Source: Ancylobacter sp. WKF20
GTDB lineage: Bacteria > Pseudomonadota > Alphaproteobacteria > Rhizobiales > Xanthobacteraceae
Direction of reading: 5' to 3'
Assembly (NCBI RefSeq): GCF_029760895.1
Contig: NZ_CP121679.1
Coordinates: forward strand, 3,268,001 to 3,332,000
Length of the DNA: 64,000 nt
Made by a program: the position numbers and the translations under genes. Shown piece after piece: positions 16,783 through 25,330 of this stretch. Numbering within the stretch: position 1 is the stretch's first letter; each line of letters opens with the position of its first letter. The notes under the pieces are model-generated. The model worked only from the letters and a program-made list of their open reading frames with translations. It did not search any database and was not told the DNA's origin.

Positions 16783-17655
16783 TCAGCTCTTCGGCGTGTG
16801 GAAGGCGGGGTGCCATTGCAGGCACAGGTGCTCGAGCGCGCCAGTCAGCACATCCGCCAGCTTGCCGAGCAGGGCGTAGATGAGGATGGCCAGCACCACG
16901 ACATCCACCAGCAGGAATTCGCGCGCCTGCATCGCCATGTAGCCGAGGCCGGACGAGGCCGCGATGGTCTCGGCGACGATCAGCGTCAGCCACATGATGC
17001 CGAGCGCGAAGCGCAGGCCGACGAAGATGGAGGGCAGCGCGCCCGGCAGGATCACCTTCCAGAACAGCGTGGCGGGGCCCATGCCATAGACCCGGCCCAT
17101 CTCGATGAGCTGCGGATCGACCGTGCGCACGCCATGCAGCGTGTTGATGTAGATCGGGAAGAACACGCCGAGCGCGACGAGGAAGAGCTTGGCCTCCTCG
17201 TCAATGCCGAACCACAGGATGACCAGCGGGATGAGCGCCAGGTGCGGCACGTTGCGCACCATTTGCAGCGTGGTGTCTGTGTAGCGGCGCGACAGGCTGG
17301 ACAGGCCGTTGGCGATGCCGAAGACGAGCCCGATCAGCCCGCCGACCAGAAGCCCGGTCAACGCGCGGGCGGTGCTGACCGCCATGTGGTGGACAAGCTC
17401 GCCCGATTTCAGCGCCTGCCAGCCGGCCAGCGCAATGGCGGAGGGCGCGGGCAGCACGTTCGGCGCGATGTAGCCCCAGCGCGCCAGCACTTCCCAGGCC
17501 GCGACCAGCAGCGCCGGCAGAAGCCATCCGGCCAGCCGGGCTTCAAGGCGCAGCAGACGCGCGCGGGAGCTGCCCGGCGCGACGGTTCGGGCGGCGCTGC
17601 TCTTCGTGCCGAAACCGGCGGTGCGCGGGCGGGTCGAACGTTCCACCAGCGACAT
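16783..17655 (-). CDS. ssuC: Aliphatic sulfonate ABC transporter, permease SsuC
   Basis: A 290-residue inner-membrane permease of the BPD_transp_1 family with about six helices. The cytoplasmic EAA loop reads [31 protein letters not shown], which matches SsuC/TauC/NitT permeases. The N-terminal 30 residues are a basic, Ser/Arg-rich tail. The start codon overlaps the ssuE stop in a TGATG arrangement, so translation is coupled. It forms the pore for the SsuA/SsuB pair encoded after it. Confidence 0.93.
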   Translation of the reverse strand: MSLVERSTRPRTAGFGTKSSAARTVAPGSSRARLLRLEARLAGWLLPALLVAAWEVLARWGYIAPNVLPAPSAIALAGWQALKSGELVHHMAVSTARALTGLLVGGLIGLVFGIANGLSSLSRRYTDTTLQMVRNVPHLALIPLVILWFGIDEEAKLFLVALGVFFPIYINTLHGVRTVDPQLIEMGRVYGMGPATLFWKVILPGALPSIFVGLRFALGIMWLTLIVAETIAASSGLGYMAMQAREFLLVDVVVLAILIYALLGKLADVLTGALEHLCLQWHPAFHTPKS

Positions 17656-18293
17656 CAGGCGGCCTTTCCGAGCGCGCCGTGATGCGCCTTGTGACGCGCC
17701 GCGAGGGCATGGACGGCCTCCTCGACCAGCCGATCGAAACGCTGCTCGGCGGCTCCCGGCGTGACAACACCCTCGGCGAAATCGCGTTCGGTGAAGAAGG
17801 CGCCGGTGCCCAGCGGGTGGGCCTGGAAGAAGGCGAAGAGCGGGCGCAGCTGATGCTCGATCACCAACGCGTGGCGTTCGCTGCCGCCGGTGGCGAGCAG
17901 CGCGACCGGCAGGCCGATCAGCCCGCGATAGTCGAGGAAATCGACGAAATGCTTGAACAGGCCGGAATAAGACCCCTTGTAGACCGGCGAGCCGACAACG
18001 AGGAAATCCGCCCCCTCCACCGTCTGGAACGCCGCCTCCACATCATCCGGCGCCGGGCGCGTGCGCAGCGCCCCGATGCCCTCCAGCGCCGCGATGTCGA
18101 CGAGCTGGGTGGTGGTCGAAAGCCCCGCCGCCTCGGCGCCGCCGGCAATGCGCCCCAGCGCATGCTGCACCAGCGCGAGGGTTCGCGAGGGTGAGGACAG
18201 ACCGCCGCTCAGGCCGACGATCTTCAGCGGGCGGTGGGACACGGGGGCCGTCGGCAGGCCGGAATTCTGCGGGCTCAAATGCTGCGTGCTCAT
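17655..18293 (-). CDS. ssuE: NADPH-dependent FMN reductase SsuE/MsuE
   Basis: A 212-residue flavodoxin-like reductase. After a 20-residue leader come LKIVGLSGGLSSPSRTLALVQ (flavin phosphate loop), the ADFLVVGSPVYKGSYSGLFKHFVDF motif typical of SsuE/MsuE, and ALLATGGSERHALVIEHQLRPLFAFF. It supplies reduced FMN to the sulfonate monooxygenase SsuD, encoded in the divergent operon. I start it at 18293, where GAGGAAGG sits a few bases upstream. It is the first gene of the leftward ssu operon. C-terminal basic residues are not conserved. Confidence 0.92.
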   Translation of the reverse strand: MSTQHLSPQNSGLPTAPVSHRPLKIVGLSGGLSSPSRTLALVQHALGRIAGGAEAAGLSTTTQLVDIAALEGIGALRTRPAPDDVEAAFQTVEGADFLVVGSPVYKGSYSGLFKHFVDFLDYRGLIGLPVALLATGGSERHALVIEHQLRPLFAFFQAHPLGTGAFFTERDFAEGVVTPGAAEQRFDRLVEEAVHALAARHKAHHGALGKAA

Positions 18294-18448
18294 GCGCACC
18301 TTCCTCAGTCGCTGCACCCTGTGAGCGGGGCGGCCTCGCGCCGGGCGGCGGGGCCGCGGCCGTCACAGCGGCTCGTGGTTGACATAGGTCTTGCACGGTC
18401 GGGGCCATTAGTCTATCGAATTTATATACCTTGTAATCGGAGCCGCTC
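18294..18448. promoter_or_regulatory. Divergent promoter region between the two ssu operons
   Basis: These 155 bases separate ssuE (leftward) from ssuA2 (rightward) and must carry both promoters. Most of it is GC-rich, but 18408-18438 is a sharp AT-rich block with ATTAGTCTATCG followed by ATTTATATACC. A TTGACA hexamer at 18379-18384 faces ssuA2, yet no good -10 follows at the normal distance, which would suit activator-dependent transcription. The imperfect dyad inside the AT block is listed separately. Confidence 0.6.
18412..18428. promoter_or_regulatory. 17-bp imperfect dyad TCTAT-N7-ATATA, candidate operator
   Basis: The half-sites TCTAT and ATATA (one mismatch from the perfect complement ATAGA) are 7 bases apart. 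The same 5-7-5 layout is found as a perfect dyad in front of the tau genes at 23801. Finding it before both sulfonate loci suggests a shared regulator. An Rrf2 or CysB-like LysR protein would be the natural candidates. This is inference from two sites only. Confidence 0.4.
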
Positions 18449-19432
18449 ATGTCCCTCGCCATCACCCGGCGCTCCTTCGCCGCCCTCGCGGGTGCCGCCC
18501 TGGCGCTGGCCGGTCTCGCCGGCGCGCCGGCGCTGGCCGCCCCGCCCACCGAGATCCGCGTCGACTGGGCGACCTACAGCCCGGTGTCGATCGTGCTGAA
18601 GGACAAGAAGTTCCTCGAGGAGGAATTCGCCAAGGACGGCATCGCCATTCGCTGGGTGCAGTCCGCCGGCTCCAACAAGGCGCTGGAATTCCTCAATGCC
18701 GGTTCGCTCGACTTCGGCTCCACCGCCGGTGCGGCGGCGCTGGTCGGGCGCATCAACGGCAACCCGATCAAGTCGATCTATGTCTATTCGCGGCCCGAAT
18801 GGACCGCGCTGGTGACGCGCAAGGACAGCGGCATCACCAAGGTGTCCGACCTCAAGGGCAAGAGCGTCGCCGTCACGCGCGGCACCGACCCGCACATCTT
18901 CCTCATCCGCGCTTTGGCCGCCAACGGCCTGACCGACAAGGATGTACGCTTCGTGCTGCTCCAGCACGCCGATGGCCGCCTCGCGCTGACCCGCGGCGAT
19001 GTCGATGCCTGGGCCGGGCTCGACCCAATCATGGCCTCGGCCGAGCTGGAAGACGGCGCGGTGCTGTTCTTCCGCGATCCGGCCGCCAATAGCTGGGGCG
19101 TGCTGAATGTGCGCGAGGCCTTCGCGCAGGAGAACCCGGAGATCGTCAAGCGCGTGCTCGCCGCCTATGAGAAGGCGCGCAAATGGGCGGTCGAGAACCC
19201 GAAGGAGCTGGCGGTGCTGCTGGAAGGCGCGACCAAGCTCCCCGCCCCGGTCATCGCCCGCCAGCTCGAGCGCACGGGCCTCACCTATGGCCCGATCGGC
19301 GACGCGCAGAAGGACACCATCATCGCCGCCGGCAAGGCGCTGCAGGACGCCGGCGTCGTCGCCGCGACCGTCGACGTGCCCGCCACGGTGAATGTGCTGA
19401 TCGATTCCCGCTACCTGCCGCCGGGATCCTGA
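18449..19432 (+). CDS. Sulfonate ABC transporter, substrate-binding protein (second copy)
   Basis: A 327-residue periplasmic binding protein with a Tat-like signal (TRRSFAALAGAALALAGLAGAPALA). The mature chain follows the SsuA/TauA plan (EIRVDWATYSPVSIVLKDKKFLEEEF; LEFLNAGSLDFGSTAGAAALVGRI; GDVDAWAGLDPIMASAELEDGAVLF). It is clearly different in sequence from the SsuA encoded at 14986, so the two importers probably prefer different sulfonates. Its permease starts immediately after the stop, and ssuD lies in the same operon. Confidence 0.9.
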   Translation: MSLAITRRSFAALAGAALALAGLAGAPALAAPPTEIRVDWATYSPVSIVLKDKKFLEEEFAKDGIAIRWVQSAGSNKALEFLNAGSLDFGSTAGAAALVGRINGNPIKSIYVYSRPEWTALVTRKDSGITKVSDLKGKSVAVTRGTDPHIFLIRALAANGLTDKDVRFVLLQHADGRLALTRGDVDAWAGLDPIMASAELEDGAVLFFRDPAANSWGVLNVREAFAQENPEIVKRVLAAYEKARKWAVENPKELAVLLEGATKLPAPVIARQLERTGLTYGPIGDAQKDTIIAAGKALQDAGVVAATVDVPATVNVLIDSRYLPPGS

Positions 19433-19433
19433 C

Positions 19434-20291
19434 ATGAGCGCGGCGGACGGCATCATCGAGACTCCCCTCGCCGCCCCCACCGGGGCGACGCGGCGGGGCG
19501 CGGGCGGCTTGCGGGGCTGGCAGCGGGCGCTGCTGGGTCTCGTCCTGCCGCTCGGCGCCGCGCTGGCGTGGGAGCTCGCCGTCCGCTTCGGCCTCGCGCA
19601 GGGGCGGCTGCTGCCGGCCCCCAGCACCATCCTCGCCACGCTCGCCGAGCTGGCCCGCAATGGTGATCTCGGCCTCCACATTCGCGCCACGCTGGCCCGC
19701 GTCGCCGCCGGTTTCGCGCTGGGTGTCGCCGCCGGCACCCTGCTCGGCGCGCTGGCCGGGGCCTCGGGGCTTGCCCGCGCGCTGCTCGACCCCACGCTTC
19801 AGGGCCTGCGCGCCATTCCGTCCATCGCCTGGGTGCCGCTGTTCATCCTGTGGCTCGGCATTTTCGAGGCCTCCAAGGTCACGCTGATCGCGGTGGGCGT
19901 CGCCTTCCCGGTCTATCTCGGCACGCTCGGCGCCATTCTCTCGGTCGACCGCAAGATCATCGAGGTCGGCCGCAGCTTCCGCCTGACCCGCCTCCAGCTC
20001 GCCCGCCGCATCCTGCTGCCCGCCGTGCCGCCGCATTACATTGTGGCGCTGCGCTCGGGTCTCGGGCTCGGCTGGATGTTCGTTGTCGCCGCCGAGTTCA
20101 TGGGTGCCTCCGAAGGGCTCGGCTATCTGCTGGTCGACGGCCAGCAGCTCGGCAAGCCCCAGCAGATCGTTGCCGCCATCGTCGTCTTCGCCATTCTCGG
20201 CAAGCTGACCGACGCCGCACTGGTCGCCGCCACCGCGCCGCTGCTGCGCTGGGAAGACACCGCCCAGCGCGCCGCGCAAGGCGAGGGCTGA
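19434..20291 (+). CDS. Sulfonate ABC transporter, permease (second copy)
   Basis: A 285-residue BPD_transp_1 permease with about six membrane helices. The EAA loop is EVGRSFRLTRLQLARRILLPAVPPHYIVALRSGLGLGWMFVVAAEFMGASEGLGYL, a good match to SsuC-type permeases. It begins one base after the binding-protein stop and ends just before the ATPase gene, so the three are one importer. The N-terminal 25 residues are variable and cytoplasmic. Confidence 0.9.
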   Translation: MSAADGIIETPLAAPTGATRRGAGGLRGWQRALLGLVLPLGAALAWELAVRFGLAQGRLLPAPSTILATLAELARNGDLGLHIRATLARVAAGFALGVAAGTLLGALAGASGLARALLDPTLQGLRAIPSIAWVPLFILWLGIFEASKVTLIAVGVAFPVYLGTLGAILSVDRKIIEVGRSFRLTRLQLARRILLPAVPPHYIVALRSGLGLGWMFVVAAEFMGASEGLGYLLVDGQQLGKPQQIVAAIVVFAILGKLTDAALVAATAPLLRWEDTAQRAAQGEG

Positions 20292-20295
20292 CGCC

Positions 20296-21069
20296 ATGCT
20301 GCGCCTCGATCACATCGCCAAGACCTACCCGAACACGACCTACCCGACCGGCACGCAGGCCCTCGCCCAGCTGACCCTCAGCGTGGAGGCGGGCGAGATC
20401 CTCGCGATTGTCGGCGGCTCGGGCTGCGGCAAGAGCACGCTGCTGCGCCTCATCGCCGGGCTGGACCGGCCGAGCGCCGGGCGCGTCGAGGTCGATGGCG
20501 AGACCATCACCGCCCCGCACCCGGCGGTCGGCATCGTGTTCCAGGAGCCGCGCCTGCTGGCCTGGCTCACCGTCGCGCAGAATATCGGCTTCGGCCTCGC
20601 CCATCTGCCGCGCGCCGAGCGGGACGCGCGGGTGGCGGCGGCGCTGGAGCGCATCGGCCTGCCCGGCCACGGCAAGCGCTGGCCGCGCGAGCTCTCCGGC
20701 GGGCAGGCGCAGCGCGTCGCGCTCGCCCGGGCGCTGGTCACCCGCCCCCGCGTGCTGCTGCTCGACGAGCCGTTCTCCGCGCTCGACGCCTTCACCCGCG
20801 CCGACCTACAGGAGCATCTGCTTGCCCTGTGGGAGGACACCCGCCCGACCTTGGTGCTGGTCACCCACGACATTGACGAGGCGCTGACCCTCGCCGACCG
20901 CATCGTCGTCATGCAGCCTCACCCCGGCCGCATCGCCGCGATCGTGAATGTCGCACTGGCGCGCCCGCGCCAGCCCGGCTCCCCCGATGTCGAGGCGCTG
21001 AAGCGCCAGATCCTCAGTGTTTTGGGACCGACGCGCCGTCACGCGGCGCTGCCGGCCGCCGCAGAATAG
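20296..21069 (+). CDS. Sulfonate ABC transporter, ATP-binding protein (second copy)
   Basis: A 257-residue ABC ATPase with Walker [11 protein letters not shown]-loop [10 protein letters not shown], signature [15 protein letters not shown], Walker [13 protein letters not shown] and VTHDIDEAL. The VFQEPRLL pattern again points to the sulfonate/taurine/nitrate branch. It follows the permease by 4 bases and precedes ssuD by 13 bases. Its C-terminal region has the short domain seen in SsuB/TauB proteins. Confidence 0.9.
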   Translation: MLRLDHIAKTYPNTTYPTGTQALAQLTLSVEAGEILAIVGGSGCGKSTLLRLIAGLDRPSAGRVEVDGETITAPHPAVGIVFQEPRLLAWLTVAQNIGFGLAHLPRAERDARVAAALERIGLPGHGKRWPRELSGGQAQRVALARALVTRPRVLLLDEPFSALDAFTRADLQEHLLALWEDTRPTLVLVTHDIDEALTLADRIVVMQPHPGRIAAIVNVALARPRQPGSPDVEALKRQILSVLGPTRRHAALPAAAE

Positions 21070-21082
21070 GAAAAAAACCATC

Positions 21083-22261
21083 ATGTCTCACCCCGCCCCT
21101 TCCAGCGACGGCCTCAACGTCCTGTGGTTCCTGCCCACCCATGGCGACGGGCGCTATCTCGGCACCGGCCTCGGCGCGCGGGAGGTCGATATCGACTATC
21201 TCCGCCAGGTCGCGCAGGCCGCCGACCGGCTGGGCTATTACGGCGTGCTGATCCCGACGGGAAAGAGCTGCGAGGACAGCTGGCTGGTCGCCTCGGCGCT
21301 GGCCCCGGTCACCAAGAACCTGCGCTACCTCGTGGCGGTGCGGCCGGGCCTTGCCTCGCCGACCCTTTATGCCCGCATGACGGCGACGCTCGACCGCATC
21401 TCCAACGGGCGCCTGCTCATCAACATCGTCACCGGCGGCGACCCGGTGGAGAATGCCGGCGACGGCATCTTCCTCAACCATGACGAACGCTACGAGGTCA
21501 CCGACGAGTTCCTTACCGTCTATCGCCGCCTGCTGGCCGGCGAGCGCGTGACCTATTACGGCAAGCACATCAAGGTCGAGGACGGCCATCTGCTGTTCCC
21601 GCCGCAGCAGGCGGACGGTCCGGCGCTGTATTTCGGCGGCTCCTCCGCCTCCGCCAACAAGGTGGCGGCCGAGCATGTCGACAAGTACCTGACCTGGGGC
21701 GAGCCGCCGGCGGCGGTCGAGGCCAAGATCAAGGAGGTGCGCAAGCTCGCCGAGGCCGAGGGCCGCAAGGTTTCCTTCGGCATCCGCCTGCATGTCATCG
21801 CCCGCGAGACCGACGCCAAGGCGTGGGAAGCGGCGGAAGACCTCATCCGCTATCTCGACGACGATACCATCGCCGCCGCGCAGAAGGTGTTCTCGCGCCT
21901 CGATTCGGTCGGCCAGGCCCGCATGTCCGCCCTGCATGGCGGCCGGCGCGACAAGCTGGAAGTGAGCCCGAACCTGTGGGCCGGCGTCGGCCTGGTGCGC
22001 GGCGGCGCCGGCACGGCGCTGGTCGGCTCGGGCGAGACGGTCGCCCAGCGCATCCGCGAATATGCCGATCTCGGCATCGACAGCTTCATCTTCTCGGGTT
22101 ACCCCCATCTGGAGGAAGCCTACCGCGTGGCCGAGCTGGTTCTGCCGCGCCTCAAGCTCAACCACTCCATTGCGCAGGCGAGCGGCAAGGTGAACACCGG
22201 CCCCTTCGGCGAGACCATCGCCAATGACTACCGCCCGCCGGTGCGTGCGGCGCAGTCGTGA
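21083..22261 (+). CDS. ssuD: FMNH2-dependent alkanesulfonate monooxygenase SsuD
   Basis: A 392-residue flavin-dependent monooxygenase of the bacterial-luciferase-like fold. It cleaves alkanesulfonates to sulfite and an aldehyde with FMNH2 and O2. The N-terminus [18 protein letters not shown] and the later segments [53 protein letters not shown] and [13 protein letters not shown] are the SsuD pattern. The length matches known SsuD proteins (about 380-390). FMNH2 would come from SsuE in the divergent operon. The ATG at 21083 is chosen over an extension that overlaps the ATPase gene. Confidence 0.95.
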   Translation: MSHPAPSSDGLNVLWFLPTHGDGRYLGTGLGAREVDIDYLRQVAQAADRLGYYGVLIPTGKSCEDSWLVASALAPVTKNLRYLVAVRPGLASPTLYARMTATLDRISNGRLLINIVTGGDPVENAGDGIFLNHDERYEVTDEFLTVYRRLLAGERVTYYGKHIKVEDGHLLFPPQQADGPALYFGGSSASANKVAAEHVDKYLTWGEPPAAVEAKIKEVRKLAEAEGRKVSFGIRLHVIARETDAKAWEAAEDLIRYLDDDTIAAAQKVFSRLDSVGQARMSALHGGRRDKLEVSPNLWAGVGLVRGGAGTALVGSGETVAQRIREYADLGIDSFIFSGYPHLEEAYRVAELVLPRLKLNHSIAQASGKVNTGPFGETIANDYRPPVRAAQS

Positions 22262-23799
22262 GCGCCCCCGCGCCGGGCGCCCAGCCCCTCCGCCCGGCGG
22301 CTGACGCCGGGCCGGTCGGCGCGCCGCGCGTGATCGAGACGCCCGTGGCGATCATCGGCGGCGGCTTTTCCGGCGCCGCTGTCGCCTGGCACCTGCTGCG
22401 CCAGCGGCCGGACCTCGCGGAAATCGTCATCGTCGAGCCGCGCGCGGTCATCGGGCGCGGCCTCGCCTATAGCGCCGCCGACCCGCAGCACCGCATCAAC
22501 GTGCCGGCGACGCGCATGTCGCTGATCCCCGACGCGCCTGACCATTTCAACGACTGGCTGGAAGCCTCCGGCGCGCTGGAGGCGGACCCCACCGCCCGCA
22601 TCGACACGCGCAATTTCCCGTCCCGCGCGGTGTTCGGCGCCTATGTCGCTGAGGCCATCGCCGCGCTGGGCGCGCGCGTGCGCCATGTGCAGGCCCGCGC
22701 CGAGGATATCGCGCCCGACGGCGCGACCTATCTCATCACCGCCTCGGACGGCACGCGCATCCGCGCTGGCATCGTCGTGCTAGCGGTGGCCCATGCCGCG
22801 CCCGCCGCGCCGCGCGCGGTCGAAGAGGCGCTGGCCGGCCATCCGCGCTATGTGCGCGACCCCTGGCAGGACGGCGCCTTCGACGCGATCCGCGCGACCG
22901 ACCGCGTGCTGATCGTCGGCACCGGCCTCACCATGGCCGACATCGTGGCGAGCCTTGAGGCGCGCGGCCATCACGGCGAGATCCTCGCCATCTCCCGCCG
23001 CGGCCTGCGCTCGCGCGGCCACCCCGCCGCGCTGCACGACCCGTTCGGCGATTTCACCAGCCCGCCCATCCGCACCGCCGGCGACCTGGTGCGCCGCATC
23101 CGCGCGACGGTGAGCGAGGCCGTAGAGGCCGGTAAGAGCTGGCACTGCGTGCTCGATCAGGTGCGCCTGCAGGGCAGCGCGATCTGGCGCGCCTTGCCGC
23201 TGCCTGAGCGGGCGCGCCTTCTGCGCCATCTGCGCCCGTTCTGGGACGTCCACCGCTTCCGCATTGCCCCGCAGGTGGAACAGGTGCTGGACCGGCGCAT
23301 CGCCGACGGCACGCTTGCCATCCGCCCCGCCTCGCTCAAGGCCATCACGCGGGACGGCGACACGATCCGCGCCAGCCTGCGCGAGCGCCGCCGCGGCGGC
23401 CGCGAGGAAAGGGCCTTCGACGCGGTGATCGTCGCCACCGGCCCGGCGCATGGCTCGGTCTTCGCCTCCAACCCGGCGCTGGCCGCCCTTGAGGCCCATG
23501 GCCTCGCCCGTCCGGACCCGCTGCGGCTCGGCATCGACGTGACGCTGGAGGGCGCGGCCATCGGCACGGAGGGCACGGCGCGCGGCACGCTGCTGGTCGC
23601 CGGCCCGCTGGCGCGCGGCACGATCGGCGAGCTGATGGGCCTGCCGGATGTGACCAACCACGCCATCCGCATCGCCGGCGCGGTGGCGCAGGCGCTCGGC
23701 GAACCGGCCGTGCGCGACCGCGCAACCACGTCTCGCGAGCCATCCCTTGAGGCGTCCATAGCGGCGCCGGCCACCGCACGCCGGGTGGGGGCGAAATAA
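22258..23799 (+). CDS. FAD/NAD(P)-binding oxidoreductase coupled to ssuD
   Basis: A 513-residue flavoprotein. An N-terminal dinucleotide-binding motif ([17 protein letters not shown]) and [22 protein letters not shown] match the FAD-NAD(P)-binding family (PF13454 type), and a second Rossmann motif reads [18 protein letters not shown] further stretch, [13 protein letters not shown], is the usual ATG loop. The GTG start overlaps the ssuD stop (GTGA), so the two are translationally coupled. Family members are poorly characterised. A role in handling the aldehyde or flavin of sulfonate cleavage is possible but unproven. Confidence 0.85.
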   Translation: MSAPAPGAQPLRPAADAGPVGAPRVIETPVAIIGGGFSGAAVAWHLLRQRPDLAEIVIVEPRAVIGRGLAYSAADPQHRINVPATRMSLIPDAPDHFNDWLEASGALEADPTARIDTRNFPSRAVFGAYVAEAIAALGARVRHVQARAEDIAPDGATYLITASDGTRIRAGIVVLAVAHAAPAAPRAVEEALAGHPRYVRDPWQDGAFDAIRATDRVLIVGTGLTMADIVASLEARGHHGEILAISRRGLRSRGHPAALHDPFGDFTSPPIRTAGDLVRRIRATVSEAVEAGKSWHCVLDQVRLQGSAIWRALPLPERARLLRHLRPFWDVHRFRIAPQVEQVLDRRIADGTLAIRPASLKAITRDGDTIRASLRERRRGGREERAFDAVIVATGPAHGSVFASNPALAALEAHGLARPDPLRLGIDVTLEGAAIGTEGTARGTLLVAGPLARGTIGELMGLPDVTNHAIRIAGAVAQALGEPAVRDRATTSREPSLEASIAAPATARRVGAK

Positions 23800-24104
23800 C
23801 TCTACTATTTTAGTAGATTTATGTTGACGCTGCCGGCGCGCTCTGCTCAACTGGTCATCAGCGGCGGATGAGACCGGCGCGACGCCTTCGCGGCCCGCCG
23901 CTCTTGGTTGCCACGGTATTTTTTGATGTCGCTCTCGGGGGAGCGCGTTTCATGACCTGGATCTGTCGACGCGGCTGAGCCGCCCTTCCATCACGGCCCC
24001 CTGTGCGCAGCGCGCGGTCCGGCCCCCTTTTTCCTGTCCCGATCTGGTTGCTGGCGTCGCCTCAAGCCGCGCGCCACCCGATCCTGCCTGAGTGGATGAA
24101 CCCT
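23800..24104. promoter_or_regulatory. Upstream region of the tau genes
   Basis: A stretch of about 305 bases without a gene between the FAD protein stop and the taurine-type operon. It opens with the perfect dyad listed separately, followed by an AT-rich TTTATGTTGACG. A short GC hairpin (CGCTC, six-base loop, GAGCG) occurs near 23932-23950. The rest is ordinary GC-rich sequence with no open frame I can support. It must hold the promoter of tauA. Confidence 0.5.
23801..23817. promoter_or_regulatory. 17-bp perfect dyad TCTAC-N7-GTAGA, candidate operator
   Basis: TCTACTA and TAGTAGA are exact complements around a TTT centre. The site begins two bases after the stop of the upstream flavoprotein and lies about 300 bases before tauA. 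It has the same 5-7-5 layout as the imperfect dyad before ssuA2, and it fits a LysR T-N11-A box as well as an Rrf2-type site. It could also act as a weak terminator stem, but no T-run follows directly. Confidence 0.45.
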
Positions 24105-25124
24105 ATGTCCCGTCTGTCCCGCCGCGGCGTCTTCGCCGCCACGGCCGCGCTCGGCCTGCTGATCGCCGCGCCCGCCTTCGTCGCCCCCGCCTTCGCTGCC
24201 GACGTCACCATTGGCTACCAGACCGGCGCCGACCCGGCGAAGGTTGCCCAGGCCGGCGGCGCCTATGAGACCGCCACCAAGTCCAGCATCGACTGGCGCA
24301 AATTCGACTCGGGCGCCGACGTGATCGCCGCCATCGCCTCCGGCGCCATCCAGATCGGCTATGTCGGGTCTTCCCCGCTCGCCGCCGCCGCCAGCCGCGA
24401 AGTGCCGATCGAGACCATCTATGTCGCCGCGCTGCTCGGCGACGCCGAGGCTCTGGTGGTGCGCAACGGCGCCGGCATCGAGAAGCCCGCCGACTTCAAG
24501 GGCAAGAAGGTCGCCGTGCCCTTCGTCTCGACCACGCATTACTCGCTGCTCGCCGCCTTCAAGCATTGGGGCGTCGATCCCAAGAGCGTCGAGATCCTGA
24601 ACCTGCGCCCGCCGGAGATCGCCGCCGCCTTCACCCGTGGCGACATCGACGCCGCCTATGTCTGGGATCCGGCGCTTGGCAAGATCAAGGAGACCGGCAA
24701 GGTCTTCACCTCCTCGGCCGAGGTCGCCAAGTGGGGCGCCCCGACCTTCGACGCCTGGATCGTGCGCAAGGACTTCGCCAAGGCGCACCCGGAAATCGTC
24801 GCCCAGTTCGTCAAGGTGACCGCCGATTCCTACGCCGACTACGCCAAGAACGGCGCGAGCTGGACCGTGGGTTCCCCGCAGGTCGCCGCCATCGCCAAGC
24901 TGACCGGCGCCAAGCCCGAGGAAATCCCCGAGCTGCTCAAGGGCAACAAGTTCCCGCTGCTGGCCGACCAGCTCTCCGAGGGCCTTCTCGGTGGCGGCAC
25001 GGTCGAGGCGGTCACCCAGACCGCCGCCTTCCTGAAGGAGCAGGGCCGCATCGACGCCGTGCTCAAGGATTACGGCCCCTATGTCAGCCGCGTGCCGGCC
25101 GAGCAGGCCGCCAAGCTCAACTGA
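24105..25124 (+). CDS. tauA: Taurine-type ABC transporter, substrate-binding protein TauA
   Basis: A 339-residue periplasmic binding protein with a signal peptide ending FAA and a mature start DVTIGYQTGADPAKVAQAGGAYE. VIAAIASGAIQIGYVGSSPLAAAASREVPIETIYVAALLGDAEALVV and the later AFTRGDIDAAYVWDPALGKIKETGKVFTSS are the TauA pattern, close to ProX/SsuA relatives. A GAGTGG site ends 9 bases before the ATG used here; an ATG three codons earlier (24096) is also possible. No tauD lies nearby. The substrate could be taurine or another sulfonate. Confidence 0.9.
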   Translation: MSRLSRRGVFAATAALGLLIAAPAFVAPAFAADVTIGYQTGADPAKVAQAGGAYETATKSSIDWRKFDSGADVIAAIASGAIQIGYVGSSPLAAAASREVPIETIYVAALLGDAEALVVRNGAGIEKPADFKGKKVAVPFVSTTHYSLLAAFKHWGVDPKSVEILNLRPPEIAAAFTRGDIDAAYVWDPALGKIKETGKVFTSSAEVAKWGAPTFDAWIVRKDFAKAHPEIVAQFVKVTADSYADYAKNGASWTVGSPQVAAIAKLTGAKPEEIPELLKGNKFPLLADQLSEGLLGGGTVEAVTQTAAFLKEQGRIDAVLKDYGPYVSRVPAEQAAKLN

Positions 25125-25243
25125 GCGTGCCCGATTGATCCCCGCCGGCCGTGCGCCGGCACCTGCCTCGGCTGATCCGCCTCCTCCCGGCTGATCCTCC
25201 CTTTCCCGAGCGTCGTGGTTGGTGAGACCCGCGACGAACTTAA

Positions 25244-25293
25244 GGCCCGGCATCTGCCCCTACCAAGGTGCCGATGTCGGGCCCTTTTCTTTT
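25244..25293 (+). terminator. Intrinsic terminator-like hairpin between tauA and tauB
   Basis: An 11-bp stem (GGCCCGGCATC at 25244-25254 with GATGTCGGGCC at 25273-25283, one G-U pair) encloses an 18-base loop. It is followed by CTTTTCTTTT. This has the form of an intrinsic terminator and lies in the 206-base gap inside the tau operon, about 40 bases before tauB. It would let tauA be expressed more than tauBC, as is common for binding proteins. It could also be part of an attenuator. Confidence 0.65.
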
Positions 25294-25330
25294 GGCACAC
25301 ACCGGCCACATCGGCCTGACTGGTCACCTC

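Noticed and set aside
18370..18400. A sigma-54-like promoter (GTGGTTGACA ... TTGCA) before ssuA2
   Set aside because: The distance between the GG and GC elements is 14 bases instead of the required 10, and no activator gene is linked.
25268..25330. GTG start for tauB at 25268
   Set aside because: It would begin inside the terminator-like hairpin and add a leader (PMSGPFLLAHTGHIGLTGHL) that is not like TauB. The ATG at 25331 fits the family.
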